Of a stretch of DNA of 64,000 nt, positions 37,032-47,380 are shown piece after piece (position 1 is the stretch's first letter; each line of letters starts with the position of its first letter). The DNA is from Malus domestica (taxonomy: Eukaryota > Streptophyta > Magnoliopsida > Rosales > Rosaceae), in contig NC_091671.1 in the NCBI RefSeq assembly GCF_042453785.1, positions 16,066,001 to 16,130,000 of the forward strand. Reading direction: 5' to 3'. Made by a program: the position numbers and the translations under genes. Under the pieces are notes generated by a model that was not told where the DNA came from, did not search any database, and saw only the letters and a list, made by a program, of their open reading frames with translations.

Positions 37032-38552
37032 TGATGTAAATTTAAACTAACCTAAATAATAGATTAATTTAAACCAAATTAAACTCGCAAGCGCACGAAT
37101 CAATTGTAGAAATAAACGCAAATACGAGGTCGATCCCACAGAAATTGCTTTTAATACCAATTCAACCAGTTGATTACGTGAAACTTAACTTAACTAAGGA
37201 ACGAATGATTGCTTAATTGATTATGAAAAATAATTGAAACTTTAACTTCAAATTAGACTAAGAATATGAAATAACGACAACACACAACAAAAGAAAGTTG
37301 AAAAGAAATTAATGTGATGAAAGCCTAAGGTTATGAATCCACCAAATACAATCCTATTCCCTTTCCTTCAAGCCAATTACTATCCAATTACCATGCCAAT
37401 ATTTAAGGTTGTTCTTTCTAAGATATGAATTGATCCTTGGTCAGGCATCAACTCGTGTGCTTATACATGAAAACTATATCCTATTGGTTAGGCATACAGT
37501 TAAACACATACAAACCCTTTAAACACAGAAGAATTATGTCAACCAAGCAGGACTAGTTTGATATTGGTTATCCTCACTAGTTTGTCTACTCTTCCTAATC
37601 TTAGTTCCAATAAACTTAATTGATATTGGTCATCCTCTCAGATTTATCTAATTATCTAGAAACAAGTTCACAATGATGGCCAATCACAAGAACATGTAAA
37701 TCTAGAATAAATTAAGCACAAAGATTAAGAACTAAACATGGCATGTAATCAAATAATAATCAACAAAATAATTCGGAAATAATCATGTCATGGCTTCATC
37801 ATAAACCTTAGAAGAAGAGTTTAGTTACACATAGTCATAATAAAAATCACAAAAGAAATCATGGAAAAAAAATAAAAATTCCAGAAAAGAATGGTAAGAA
37901 CACACTTAAAGCCTGTCTTCACTTTGGACGAATCTTCCTTATGTATTTCGTTTCCTGCTCCCCCTCTAGATAGCCTTTGGTACTCTATTTATTCTAATAC
38001 TATCCTAAAAAATCTGATAGAAACTATCCTCAAGGAAAACAAACTCCTAAGTAATTAATGAAACAAATTAGGAAAGAGTCCCTCTTGACTTGGGAAACAC
38101 GGCATCTGACTTGCACGCCAGATTTGGGGTTGATTTATCTTTTGAAACATTCTGTAAAAATATGGGAAACGTAGCTTTATCTCTTATCTTTCCAGGCATA
38201 TATCACATGTCACTAGGAAAAATCGGGAAAGCCTCCAAATCTTCATTCTCCCATAGCTGTGCAATTCTGACGGGAAAGTTACTTCTGCGGGATTGATTTG
38301 TAAAACTGGAACGTTTGGCTCCATGAAAAATTACGAAATTTGGACACAATGATCTTCCACCTCTTAGCCTCCTTCTCCAATTGTCCTTGCATCAAAACTC
38401 CTCCGAAAAGTCGAATTATCATCAAAAATGTCCTGCATGCGCAGATTGACAGAAACAGAGAAAAGGAAAGTAATAAGGCTCTTTTAAGACCAATTCTTTA
38501 ACAAAACTTAGGGAGAATTAACCTGAAAATGTGATAAATAATGCACCTATCA
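37032..38552 (-). repeat. Athila 5' LTR
   Basis: 1521 bp, same ends as the copy at 27979-29499. Transcription would run toward lower coordinates. Its outer end at 38552 abuts host sequence GTAGGGATCCCC, part of a 20-base duplication (see findings). Confidence 0.95.
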
Positions 38553-39500
38553 GTAGGGATCCCCAAAGCAACCAACACCACTCGCGGTATTCAGTAGGGA
38601 TCCCCAAAGCGATGTGCACCTTCTTCATGTTTGGAGAAGTTTTGGGAGTTGAACCGAATTCTGAATCTACATAAATAGAGAAAAAATAAGAAGACAGTTC
38701 AACAAAAGTGTAAAGCAGCTTAGAGATTAAGTAGCCTACTTACCATCGATAAAAGCAGTCGGAATGCGCAGCCCAAGCGAGAAGTCGGATTCCCACTCTC
38801 CGCTAATCTCTAGGGTCTCTCTAGACAAGTCATGATCCTCTTTGCTCGAATGATTGAAAAGCCTATAGCAGGTCTTCAGCTGCCCAGCACCATCGATGTA
38901 GCCTATGTCAAAGAAGTACCAAAACTCGTTGGCAATCAGGTCCAAGTCAAAGAACCTGCTTAAGTTGTAGAACCCCACTATTAAATGGACACGCTCAAAG
39001 GGCACTGAGCAGGAGCACACTTCATAGAGCAAATCACCACTTGGAAGAATCGAGGCATAGGAAAGGGAACCCCAACACAAAATAGTAGGGGTGAAACTTG
39101 ATAGCTTTCCTAGAGCCACACAGTTCATTGCTCCATCTTTGAGTCACTTCACGCGAACCCCAAATGGAATTGCTTACTTAAACATCTCGAGGAAGTCTTT
39201 GAACTGTTCATCGGAACCTACCTTAACGTGAGCAGCCCTGAAGTAGCCTAACTTACTTGCATATCCACCTTGACAATACAATGGTAGAATAAATTTATCA
39301 TTTTTATAGCTTGAGGAAGATATGTTCGAAAATCCTACAACGGTGCAAGAAAAAATGGTTAGAAGGCTACTCAAAGAAGAAATAAAAAATAAACAAATTT
39401 CTAAGACCAAGACCGCAAATGACCAGTAGCCAAGCCATGCCCCATGGCCTAGTCTCATTTCCTCAACCCAAAGGGTGCAACAGCCCAGATTGCATGGCAA
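38553..39500 (-). pseudogene. Tat antisense gene, N-terminal part (gypsy-type Transposase_28-like)
   Basis: Minus-strand blocks 39500-39174 and 39128-38736 include FKDFLEMFK, then PSGDLLYEVCSCSVPFERVH and LDLIANEFWYFFDIGYIDGA, which resemble the 'putative gypsy type transposon' domain (Pfam Transposase_28). A donor-like GGTAAGTAGG follows the AFIDG codons at about 38742, and a further exon-like block (38680-38553) contains HIALGIPTEYREW and runs straight into the Athila 5' LTR. The continuation is at 27960. The domain name is from memory of the family; an HMM search would confirm. Confidence 0.6.
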
Positions 39501-40400
39501 GGGACAAGTGCCCTAGCGCTGCCTCTCTTCCCCTTGCAACCCAATAAGCCATCACGGCCTAAACCAAATGGAAAGAGGCTGGCGCCCACGTATCTCCATT
39601 TCTCTTTTTCACGTCTCCCTTACTGCATGGGCCCAAGCCCAATAACCCAAGACCCAAGCCCCATCGCTAAGGTCCAGCGCATGGCCTCGAGCCTAATGCT
39701 ATCACATGGAAGGCCTAACCTTTCCTTCTCCATAGACTAGCACACCGAGCCGAGCACCGACCAACCGAGCTGAGCCACCTGTAACGGCATAACTACCACG
39801 GCAGCAGCACAGCGGCCCCACGGCTGCCATTTTTTGCCGCCTCCTCGACCCCTGTTGAGCCAAAAATTCAAGCCCTGAGACTTGAAGAAATCAAGAAGAG
39901 AAAATTAATTTTTTTCTTACCTTGGAGAAGAAAAGAAGCAACAAAATACAATTCTTTGCACAGGCAAGTGAAGAAGATTGCTAATGGAGGGGGAACAAAT
40001 ATCCTCTGCCTTTCTCTCTTTCTTGTAGGGTTTTAATTGCACTCCAAATTTATTTAATCCCCTGCTTGACACAAACTTAAATAGGTTTTGGCGGTAATTA
40101 CATTCCCTTTCCTAGAAGAATTTAAATTCCAAATCAAAAAGGAAATCTACATCAAATTGGGACACAAACTCTATTGCAACTTTGGATTCCTACACTTCTT
40201 GCCCTTTCTTACAAGCAGCCCAGTAGGTGTAGGGACATTTGTGGAGCCAAAATTCATGGATCTAACACATGGATTATTTCCCAAGAAAGACAAGATTGCC
40301 CTTATCAAATTAGCAGGGAGCAGTCTCATTCACCACGCTCAACTGAGGTAGAGTAAGTAGAGATCAACGACTGCTCAAGGCCCTCCTGCCCGTAGGAAAG
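39501..40400. other. Region upstream of the Tat antisense gene, no gene called
   Basis: Contains a GCCCAAGCCC/AAGACCCAAGCCC-rich stretch at 39630-39660 and a GAGCCGAGCACCGA stretch at 39745-39775. No domain-bearing frame. It would include the promoter of the antisense gene and the Tat 3' untranslated DNA. Confidence 0.45.
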
Positions 40401-41200
40401 GTCAAAGATATTTATGATAGAATAATCCCTTATTCTTATCATAAATACATTCCTAATAAGAGAAAACCTACTTCAAGTAATTAATCCTAATTCCATTTAT
40501 TTAGGATATTTACCTAATTACTCCAAGATATTTATTACACAAATATCTTGGAATATTCTCACTTAAACACAAGCCTAGGGCCGGCCACCCCTAAACCCTA
40601 GAGGACTGACCCATCTCCTCCATTTTTCTCCTATAAATACCCCCTTTATCTCCGAAATTCAATAAGCTTTAGCTACCCCAAAAGAGGCTTTTTTGCTTCC
40701 CTCAAACACTTAAACACTTAAACACATTCTTTTTAGAATTCTAACTTTGGCATCAAAGATTCTTCGGCCAAAAGCCCCCCCCCCCCGGTTTGTCGTGGGC
40801 GCATGAGGCTTTTAGCCTTAATCTTAGGTGTTATTATTTTGCAGGTGTAGATTCGTCAATCAAAGAAAGGCAGAAATTTGCATCCACATTCCACATCACA
40901 CCTCACTTGAGCAAGCAGTTATTTGCTTAATCATCCTATCTTCAAGTCATTGATCTTATCGGGATATTTCCTAAGACATGCTAATTCTTTCAAGAAATTT
41001 CAGGATTTGGTATGAAACCGAACCAAAGGAGACAAAAGGACATTCTCAAAGCTCAAGTCCACCTTGACCTAATAAAAGTCCCACAACACCTAAGCTTTTT
41101 GGTTGCCTAAAGAATATTTTCCATTCATTTTATTTTATCATGTTGATCTAGGTTTTTAACTCTCTGTTCAATATTCGGTTTTGATTGTGGCATTCCGAAA
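40400..41200 (+). repeat. LTR-like region, probable Tat 3' LTR (ends uncertain)
   Basis: A TATAAATACCCCC promoter-like box lies at 40633-40645, followed by a transcript-start-like pyrimidine region, a run of about a dozen C at 40778, GCTTTTAGCC and GTGTTATTATTTTGCAGGTG. Order and motifs match the decayed LTR at 2180-2760. I could not fix TG/CA ends or a target duplication. Confidence 0.5.
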
Positions 41201-41276
41201 ATTACATACTTTCCCATCCTCCACTAGCCTTTCATACATAATGATTTTTCGAGTTTAAATGTGAATGATTTTAACA

Positions 41277-41319
41277 TTTAGGGTTTAGTGTTTAGAGATT
41301 ACGGATTAGGGTTTAGGGT
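41277..41319. repeat. Short degenerate interstitial telomere-like repeat
   Basis: Six imperfect units of the plant telomere heptamer TTTAGGG, for example TTTAGGGTTTAGTG and GATTAGGGTTTAGGG, over 43 bases. Confidence 0.6.
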
Positions 41320-41364
41320 CATAGATTATACTACCATGCTCCATAGTTTTTAAGTTAAAATAAT

Positions 41365-41460
41365 TAAAGAAAATTGTTATTAGCACTTTCAAAAAGTCAT
41401 CATGCACTCCTACTATTATTTTTCTTATATATTTTTTTTCCGAAAGAATGCAGAGTAGCA
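41365..41460. mobile_element. MITE fragment related to the one at 59890
   Basis: AAAATTGTTATTAGCACTTTCAAAAAGTC...CTCCTAC resembles the GGGAATTGTTATTAGCACTCC arm of the 109-bp MITE at 59890-59998. The opposite arm is not clear. Confidence 0.4.
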
Positions 41461-41786
41461 ATAGTAGCACCCTAATAAAAAACTGTAAAGTTATTATAGA
41501 AACTCTTGTACAATTTTAGGCCAATCATGCTCTCTAATTTAAGGAGTTATAAGAAGCCAACATTAATAGAGTATGTGTAAAAAATAATAATACAATAATA
41601 ATTACTAACGATAAGTTGGCTAGAGCATGTACTGTACTTAGGGATGGATTTTTTTGTTAAATTGCCATGCCAACCGAATTGCCAACTGTGCCACACCGAT
41701 TTTGTGCCAAATTTTTTCTACCAATCGGTAATGGTACGGTATTGTACCATACCGAAATTTCATGGTACGGTATTGGTAATGGATAC

Positions 41787-42131
41787 TGTTTATACCATAT
41801 TTAGGGCCTCGTATAAATACTCGAGGGACTCAAATGTAATTATGTGGTAAAGGAAAGGGCAAATATGTAATAAGTGAGGAGTCCTTATTCTATAAAAGGA
41901 CCCTTCACCCTTACAATTAGGGGAGGCCATTTCTGGAGCCTTCTCACCCCTCTCACATCCCCTCTCATATTCAGAGGTTCTCTCCCTCATACTCTCATAA
42001 AAATACATAATCAGTGTGGACGTAGCCCAAACCTTGGGGTGAACCACGATACATCTTGTGTTATTTACATTTCTTGCAGATTCAAGGTAGGATTTATGTT
42101 GTTCTAAGACCTCCGGTTTTGTGCATCAACA
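41787..42131 (+). repeat. 5' LTR of the LARD-like element
   Basis: 345 bp. A TATTCTATAAAAGGACC TATA-type promoter lies at about 41890. Ends TG...CA. Confidence 0.93.
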
Positions 42132-42149
42132 TTTGGCGCCGTCTGTGGG
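42132..42149 (+). other. Primer-binding site
   Basis: TTTGGCGCCGTCTGTGGG directly follows the 5' LTR; a tRNA 3'-end complement by its TGGCGCC start. The same site is common in plant gypsy-type elements. Confidence 0.75.
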
Positions 42150-42497
42150 AATCGACACAAAAAACTATGTTTGTTCTCTTTCATTTCTTCACATCCACTG
42201 TGAATCTGCAAAATCACAAAAACCAGGAACACCACTCTCTCTCTGCCTCTCTCTCTCTCCCCATGGTTTCTTCAACTTCAGTTAATGCTTTGAATTTGGC
42301 ATTTGGGCCTCCTCGATATTTGCAGTGTGAAATCTCTACATACAAGATCCCCACCCCTTTACCGTTACCGCAACCACCGGTTTCCTTCTTCATCTCCCTC
42401 CCTTTTATTCCTTGAGAAATCTCTGTATACAAGATCCCCGATCGTACTTTCTTGATTGAATCACTTTATGCTTTCCTGAAGCTTCAAATCCTTTAAG

Positions 42498-43414
42498 ATG
42501 GCAGATAACGACGAGGGAGGAGGCTCGGAGACCCTTCTTCGCCTCTCTCCGCCCAACCGCTTGATCGCCAGGTCCAGGCCAGTTTCTTGGTCGCCGCTTA
42601 CAATCTTGCAGTCGTTTCCCTTTCCAATTTTCAGATTCTATTGTCTCTCCAATGCCAGCTGCACGACTCCGCCGGTGCCGACACCACCACAGCTGCCCAG
42701 TTTCTTCACTGTCTCATCTCAACACTCTGTGCTCCTCCTCCATTTCTCCTATAGAAGCAGATGTTTTCGACGGTGCTCTCGGCAGCTTTACTAGCCAAAG
42801 ACAAGCTCAACGCCTTTGGATTGATGGAACCCTTCACGGAATTATCGTAGAGGTCGAGCAGGGCCTACGCCATTTATCCCAAAACTTCATTCTTTAACCA
42901 CGACTGCCTCCCTAATGCCTGCCAGTTTGATTATATCGACATAGACAGCGAACACAACACGGACATGGTGATCAGGATGATTCATGATGTCCCGGCATGG
43001 AGGGAGATCTGCCTGAGCTATTTCCCGGTGAATCAGAGTTATTCGAACCGGCAGAGGACTTTGGCGAGGGACTACGGTTTTGCTTGTCAATGTGATCGCT
43101 GCAAGGTGGAAGCTAGTTGGTCTGACAATGAAGAGGGTGAGGAAGAAGCAAAGGGTATGGATGAGGACCAAGACTAGAAAAATGGAGTCATCCTCGGAAT
43201 CAGAACCCGAATCCGAGATTGACATTGAAGAAGCCAAAGCCAAAGCCCAAGAGGAAGCCGATTTCCCACACGCGTATTTCTTTGTCAGGTTCATGTGCAA
43301 CATAACTAATTGCTGGGGCACCCTGGCCCCATTGCCCCCGAAAGATGACGGAAGTCCTTCGAATGTCATGGAGTGCAATGTCTATGGCAGCCTTAAGAAG
43401 AACGAGCATAGCTA
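42498..43414 (+). pseudogene. Captured SET-domain gene fragment, ASHR2-like (transduplicate)
   Basis: An ATG at 42498 opens an N-terminal segment with LLRLSPPNRLIARS. Homology then jumps, in another frame, to FLVAAYNLAVV (from about 42570), losing the MYND-type zinc-finger region that ASHR2-like proteins have between. Next come LAKDKLNAFGLMEPF, the SET core motif FFNHDCLPNAC (about 42884), MIHDVPAWREICLSYFPVN, the post-SET cysteines in CQCDRC (about 43090), and after a frame change DFPHAYFFVRFMC and a terminal ECNVYGSL block ending at 43414. In-frame stops occur near 42750 and 42850. The parent would be a histone-lysine methyltransferase-type protein; this copy cannot make one. Confidence 0.8.
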
Positions 43415-43944
43415 ACTGCTTCCCTTGCTTGCTGGCCTTGTGTCTACGACAGCGTCGTCCCTGGCAATGGCATGTGGATCTTTTCTCACTTCCAAAGTTC
43501 CATCAAGCATTCAAGTTCTTCTTTCTCCAGTAACAGGTGATGAGACAGAGAGATGCGCAGTGGGAAACAGAAACAAAAGCAAAAGAGAAAGGCAATGGGA
43601 ACAGAAAAGAAAAAGAAAAAGACAAAGGGAAAAAAAATGAGTGAGAATGGATGGGCATGACCAGGCTGTCCAAGAAAAGCAAGTGGAGTTAGCCCTCCAG
43701 TTTCGCCAAGAGACAGAGACACAGTGGAAAGTAAAAGGAAAAGAGAAAAAGAGAGAGCAAAAGTGAGGAATAAACACCCTACCATAATGATGGGATTTAC
43801 TTTTCTTATTTCTGAATGATGTAATTTATTTTTCTTATCATTCGGAGACATCTGTATAAACCCCATCAGAGGGTAAAAAAAAAATGGCAAAGCCCAAAAT
43901 AAATGGGCTGGCATGTTGTGGAGGGCGAAGGCCCATAAGCCCAA

Positions 43945-44292
43945 AATAGCACCAACTAGATGACCAAAAGTACGCCCAATACTCCAAAATTATTCGACAA
44001 CCTGCCACTATTAGCACCAACCAGGTGATCAAAAGTACGTCTAGTACTCCAAAATCATTCGGCAACCTGCCGCTATTACCACCAACCAGGTGATGAAATG
44101 TACTACCCGTACTCTAAAATCATTTGGCAACTAGTCATTCATTCCACCAACCAGGTGATGAAATGTACAACCCGTACTCTAATATCATTTGGCAACTAGC
44201 TATTCATGCCACCAACCAGGTGATGAAATGTACAACCCGTACTCTCCTTCATGCCACTAACCAGGTGATCAAAAGTATGCCCAATACTCCAA
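43945..44292. repeat. About 65-bp tandem repeats (five copies)
   Basis: Each unit begins CACCAACCAGGTGATGAAATG or a variant, then GTACNCCCGTACTC and ATCATTTGGCAAC. It lies inside the LARD-like element, after the captured gene. Confidence 0.9.
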
Positions 44293-44298
44293 ATTACA

Positions 44299-44640
44299 CA
44301 TGAGCATTACTCATTTCATTCATACATAAACATTCATGAGCATCACTCATGACAATCATACATAAACATTCATGTCATCATTCATGAACATCACTCATGT
44401 TAACATTCATGAGCATCACTCATGACAACATCCATGAGCATCACTCATGACAACATCCATGAGCATCATTCATGTTAATCAACATAAACATTCATGAGCA
44501 TCACTCATGTCAAATAACTTCAAAAGCTCCATTTACAAAAGCTCTAGCTTCAAAAGCTTCATTTATAGAACTCCAGCTTCAAAGCTTCACTTGCAAAGCT
44601 TCACTTGCAAAGCTTCACTTACAAAGCTTCAATGCAGGGT
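44299..44640. repeat. Two further short tandem arrays
   Basis: From 44299 to 44512, about nine copies of a 20-24 bp unit CATGAGCATCACTCATGACAA. From 44518 to 44635, several copies of AAGCTTCACTTGCAAAGCTT-type units. Confidence 0.88.
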
Positions 44641-44801
44641 ATACAAATACCACTTCCGAACAACCACCACTTCAGCCCATACATGGATTCAATTTGAAGT
44701 CTCCAGCCAACAGACTCTATTGACCAAAGACTTAGGGAACTACATTATGTACCATATATTGGGCCTCAACTGGGCCTCATGAAATATACTTGAGGGACTT
44801 A
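44640..44801 (+). repeat. Fossil polypurine tract and LTR start inside the LARD-like element
   Basis: The segment with CAGCCCATACATGGATTCAA, CAAGTCT-like sequence and GACTTAGGGAACTACATTATG is a diverged copy of 45310-45400, which holds the working polypurine tract and 3' LTR start. It continues as ACCATATATTGGGCCTC, like the LTR's first bases. Confidence 0.65.
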
Positions 44802-45210
44802 GCCCATTATTTATGTATTAAGGAGCGAGCCCTTATTCTATAAAAATGACTCCCTCACTTTCATTAGAGATAACCCATTATTTATGTATTGAGGAGCGAA
44901 CCCTTATTTTATAAAAAGGGACTCATTCACTTTCATTAGAGAGCAACGCCACCAGCTGAGCAATCGCCTCGCCGCGAGCATCACTCCTAACCCATCACTT
45001 ATGTATTGAGGAGCGAGCCCTTATTCTATAAAAGGGACTCCCTCACCACCATTGAAAAGCATCACCGCCAGCTGAGCAACCGCCTCGCCGCGAGCATCAA
45101 CTCTTAGCCCATCACTTATGTATTGAGGAGCGAGCCCTTATTCTATAAAACGGACTCCCTCAACTTTAACGCCACAAGCCGAGCCAACCAAGGCAACATA
45201 AACCACGAGC
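44802..45210 (+). repeat. Four tandem LTR-promoter-like units, each with a TATA box
   Basis: Units begin at about 44802, 44877, 44991 and 45109. Each reads CCCATYAYTTATGTATTGAG then GAGCGAGCCCTTATTCTATAAAA and GGACTCCCTCA, the same layout as the LTR promoter (GTGAGGAGTCCTTATTCTATAAAAGG). Two units share an additional GAGCAACCGCCTCGCCGCGA block. Confidence 0.85.
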
Positions 45211-45366
45211 CGAGCAGCCTCGCAGCATGTGCTACTTCTAGTTGAGCATCATTTCAGATTGAACACCGCCTCATATCGAGCATCAGTTCAAAACAACATC
45301 TAGTTACTTCGGCCCACACATGGACTGAATTTCAAGTCTCCAGCCAAAAGACTCTCTTGACTGAAG

Positions 45367-45380
45367 ACTTGGGGGACTAC
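45367..45380 (+). other. Polypurine tract of the LARD-like element
   Basis: ACTTGGGGGACTAC lies immediately before the 3' LTR. Confidence 0.8.
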
Positions 45381-45738
45381 TGTTTATACCATATTTAGGG
45401 CCTCGTATTTAGATCTCGTACAAATACTCAATGGACTTAAATGTAATTATGTGATAAAGGAAGGGGCAAATATGTAATAAGTGAGGAGTCCTTATTCTAT
45501 AAAAGGACCCCTTACCCTCACAATTAGAAGAGGCCATTTCTGGAGCCTTCTCACCCCTATCACATCCCCTCTCATATTCAGAAGTTCTCTCCCTTATACT
45601 CTCAGAGAAATACATAATCAGTGTGGACGTAGCCCAAACCTTGGGGTGAACCACGATACATCTTGTGTTTTTTACATTTCTTGCAGATTCACGGTCGGAT
45701 TTACGTTGTTCCAAGACCTCCGATTTTGTGCATCAACA
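45381..45738 (+). repeat. 3' LTR of the LARD-like element
   Basis: 358 bp; 13 bases longer than the 5' LTR because of an extra TTTAGATCTCGTA near 45410. Many substitutions separate the two LTRs, so this insertion is older than the Athila one. Confidence 0.93.
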
Positions 45739-45879
45739 GATACCATTACCACGGTATTACCGTACCATACCGAAAATGCAATATAATATATAATTTATAA
45801 ATTATATAACACATATTTATAATATTCCAATAATTTGAAAATAAAACCCTACTTATATTAGCATTGTTGTTGATGACTT

Positions 45880-46116
45880 TGATCTCTTGAAATTGTGGAA
45901 ATCAAACACAAAAGAGTTCCTAATTCTTTTACAAATAGCCAAAATATCTTTGTAACCCCCACTTCTATTGTTGCTAGTGAAAATACATTTAGCCTAGGGA
46001 GGAGGGTTATTGACCCTTTTAGGGTATCCTTGACTCCAAAAATAATGGAGGCACTAGTGCGTACTAGTGGTTGGCTTAGGGCAGATAAAGTCAACTTCTA
46101 CAAGGAACCAACATAA
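45880..46116 (+). pseudogene. hAT transposase C-terminal dimerisation domain, fragment
   Basis: Reads as the conserved hAT C-terminal helix: IFVTPTSIVASENTFSLGRR, then DPFRVSLTPKIMEALV and a GWLR ending. In intact hAT transposases this domain drives dimerisation. The catalytic region upstream is missing. The orientation matches the surrounding hAT remnant. Confidence 0.85.
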
Positions 46117-46756
46117 TATATGCTTTAATTTTACAAGGAAATGGAAGAAGAGAAAACAAAAAAGATATGCTTTAATATTTTTAGTAAATTTGTTATTAAA
46201 TGGTTTTCAACTTTAATTCTTCTTGCTACTAATTAATATATGTTTTCTTTGTTTCTAATGTAGGCTTGACACAAACTCAATTTTTTACAAGTTCAATGCC
46301 TCCTCCAAAAGCTTCGACATCTCAAGCTTGAATAACTGATAAATGAATTCTCCTTTTTGAAGTTTACTTCCAATTTTCATTTGGTTTGAAACTTTAATTT
46401 TTATTTGGATTGTTAACTTCTATTTGTTTTGGTTCGTAACTTCTATTTGAATTGTAAGCTTAATTTTCATGATGAATCTTGATGCATCATTTGAATTATT
46501 ATGTGTGTGAATTGTGAATGATGAATAATAGATGAAATTAATCTATAATGTATGAGATAAAGGTACAAAAAAAAAAGTTTTGCCCTTGAATTGGGTTAAA
46601 AAACAAAAACAGATTTGTACTACCTCTTATCTGCTCCCTAGTTCAAATTCTCATATTCGTAGTCTAATATAGAGATGATAAATATCAATCGAAGAATAAA
46701 TGGAACCACTAGGATCTCATTTCTCTCTTCTCAAAATTGGTAATTTTAGACTTTAG
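46117..46756. other. AT-rich tail of the hAT remnant, no gene
   Basis: Contains ATTTGRATTGTAACTT-type direct repeats near 46385-46460. No clear TIR or frame. Confidence 0.4.
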
Positions 46757-47380
46757 TGGCGTGTTTACGAAACGGGGTAGGAATGGGGAGCAATTGGAAA
46801 TGCACGCCTTCCCAAGAATTCCGGCGTTTACTAACATTTGAGGAATCAGAAAATAAGTGGGCTCCACCTAATATCCGGAATTATGCAGAATTGGATTACC
46901 AAAATGAAGGTGGTATTTGGATTCCGGGGAGAACACTTCATCCAGAATCAAACCTTTCTTCCCAAAATACCCACATCTTCTCATTGGCTTTGCCATTCTC
47001 TGCAGCAGCTATCTGCTTTTCTCGTTCTCATCATTTAACAAAATTTCCCTACCTCCTCAAAATCCTCCAAACCCTCCTCTATCAGATTCAGCAAATCATC
47101 ACAAGATGATCCAGAGGACTCGCTATCATTCACAATGGCTTCTTCCTCTCTGCAATAACGTGTTGTTTGCTCTCTGCAACAGCGCCTTCACTGAATCCAA
47201 CCGACCTCGAACTCAACGACATTTTGCCGGAATTCGTCGCCGGAGCTGGCCTTGCATGCATAGAAAAATGATAGGGTTTAAAACCATCGAATTCAAGCTC
47301 AAAAACCAACTAAAATTCGTCCCTAATCAAGATAATTACCCAGAAATTCAGAGAATAGCAAGGAACCTCACCTGGGTTTA
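46757..47380 (+). mobile_element. Harbinger-type end fragment with unidentified inner sequence
   Basis: GGCGTGTTTACGAAACGGGG followed by GGAATGGGGAGCAATTGGAAATGC resembles the left end of the element at 57935 (GCGTACTAAAGGGG...GGAAATGCAC); both continue with a GTTTACTAA...CCGGAAT... GGATTCC layout. The right end is missing, probably lost at the LTR sequence that follows. Open frames up to 47381 have no domain I recognise. Confidence 0.4.

Larger units (their letters stand above)
27979..38552 (-). mobile_element. Athila-lineage Ty3/gypsy retrotransposon (10.6 kb), nearly complete
   Basis: Two 1521-bp LTRs (TGATG...ATCA on plus) enclose gag-pol on minus. The primer-binding site pairs with tRNA-Asp. 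RT has the FMDDFSVYG form of the active site, the retropepsin has DLGSSVNLMP, there is no chromodomain, and LTR length fits Athila. By eye I counted seven LTR mismatches, so insertion is recent. Five-base flanks TCTCC (27974-27978) and GTAGG (38553-38557) do not match, unusual for an element this young. Confidence 0.93.
16104..41200 (+). mobile_element. Old Tat-lineage Ty3/gypsy element, broken by nested insertions
   Basis: Composite call. gag-pol is on plus (16104-22320); an antisense gene follows on minus (39500 down to 26446); an LTR-like tail lies near 40400-41200. Two Athila-family insertions (22942-25491 and 27979-38552) interrupt it. Evidence for Tat: YVDD-type reverse transcriptase with DIMVKG, a second RNase H-like domain between RT and integrase, and an antisense gene downstream of pol, all known for this lineage. 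The 5' LTR is missing, so exact ends are inferred and approximate. Confidence 0.7.
41787..45738 (+). mobile_element. Non-autonomous LTR element (LARD-like, 3952 bp) with captured gene
   Basis: LTRs 41787-42131 and 45381-45738 start TGTTTATACCATATTTAGGG and end CATCAACA. GATAC at 41782-41786 and 45739-45743 is a perfect 5-bp target duplication. A primer-binding site follows the 5' LTR and a polypurine tract precedes the 3' LTR. There is no gag or pol; the interior holds a SET-domain gene fragment and three kinds of tandem repeat. It must have moved with proteins from another element. Confidence 0.92.
41639..46330 (+). mobile_element. hAT transposon remnant split by an LTR element
   Basis: Left part 41639-41786 starts TAGGGATGG and is rich in ACCGAA / GGTACGGTAT words. 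Right part 45744 onward continues that motif and then carries a hAT dimerisation domain. The LTR element at 41787-45738 is inserted between them with target duplication GATAC. The right TIR was not found, so the right limit is approximate. Confidence 0.55.

Noticed and set aside
2180..41200. Joining the LTR-like fragment at 2.2 kb to the Tat element as its 5' LTR
   Set aside because: The distance, the many elements between, and the lack of a primer-binding site or matched target duplication leave it unsupported.
42887..43378. A 163-codon minus-strand frame opposite the SET fragment
   Set aside because: The plus strand carries the conserved SET motifs; the minus frame is their shadow and matches no family I know.
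43486..43944. A 152-codon minus-strand frame rich in Phe and Leu
   Set aside because: It reads the complement of an AGAAA-rich tract; composition explains the apparent hydrophobic segments.
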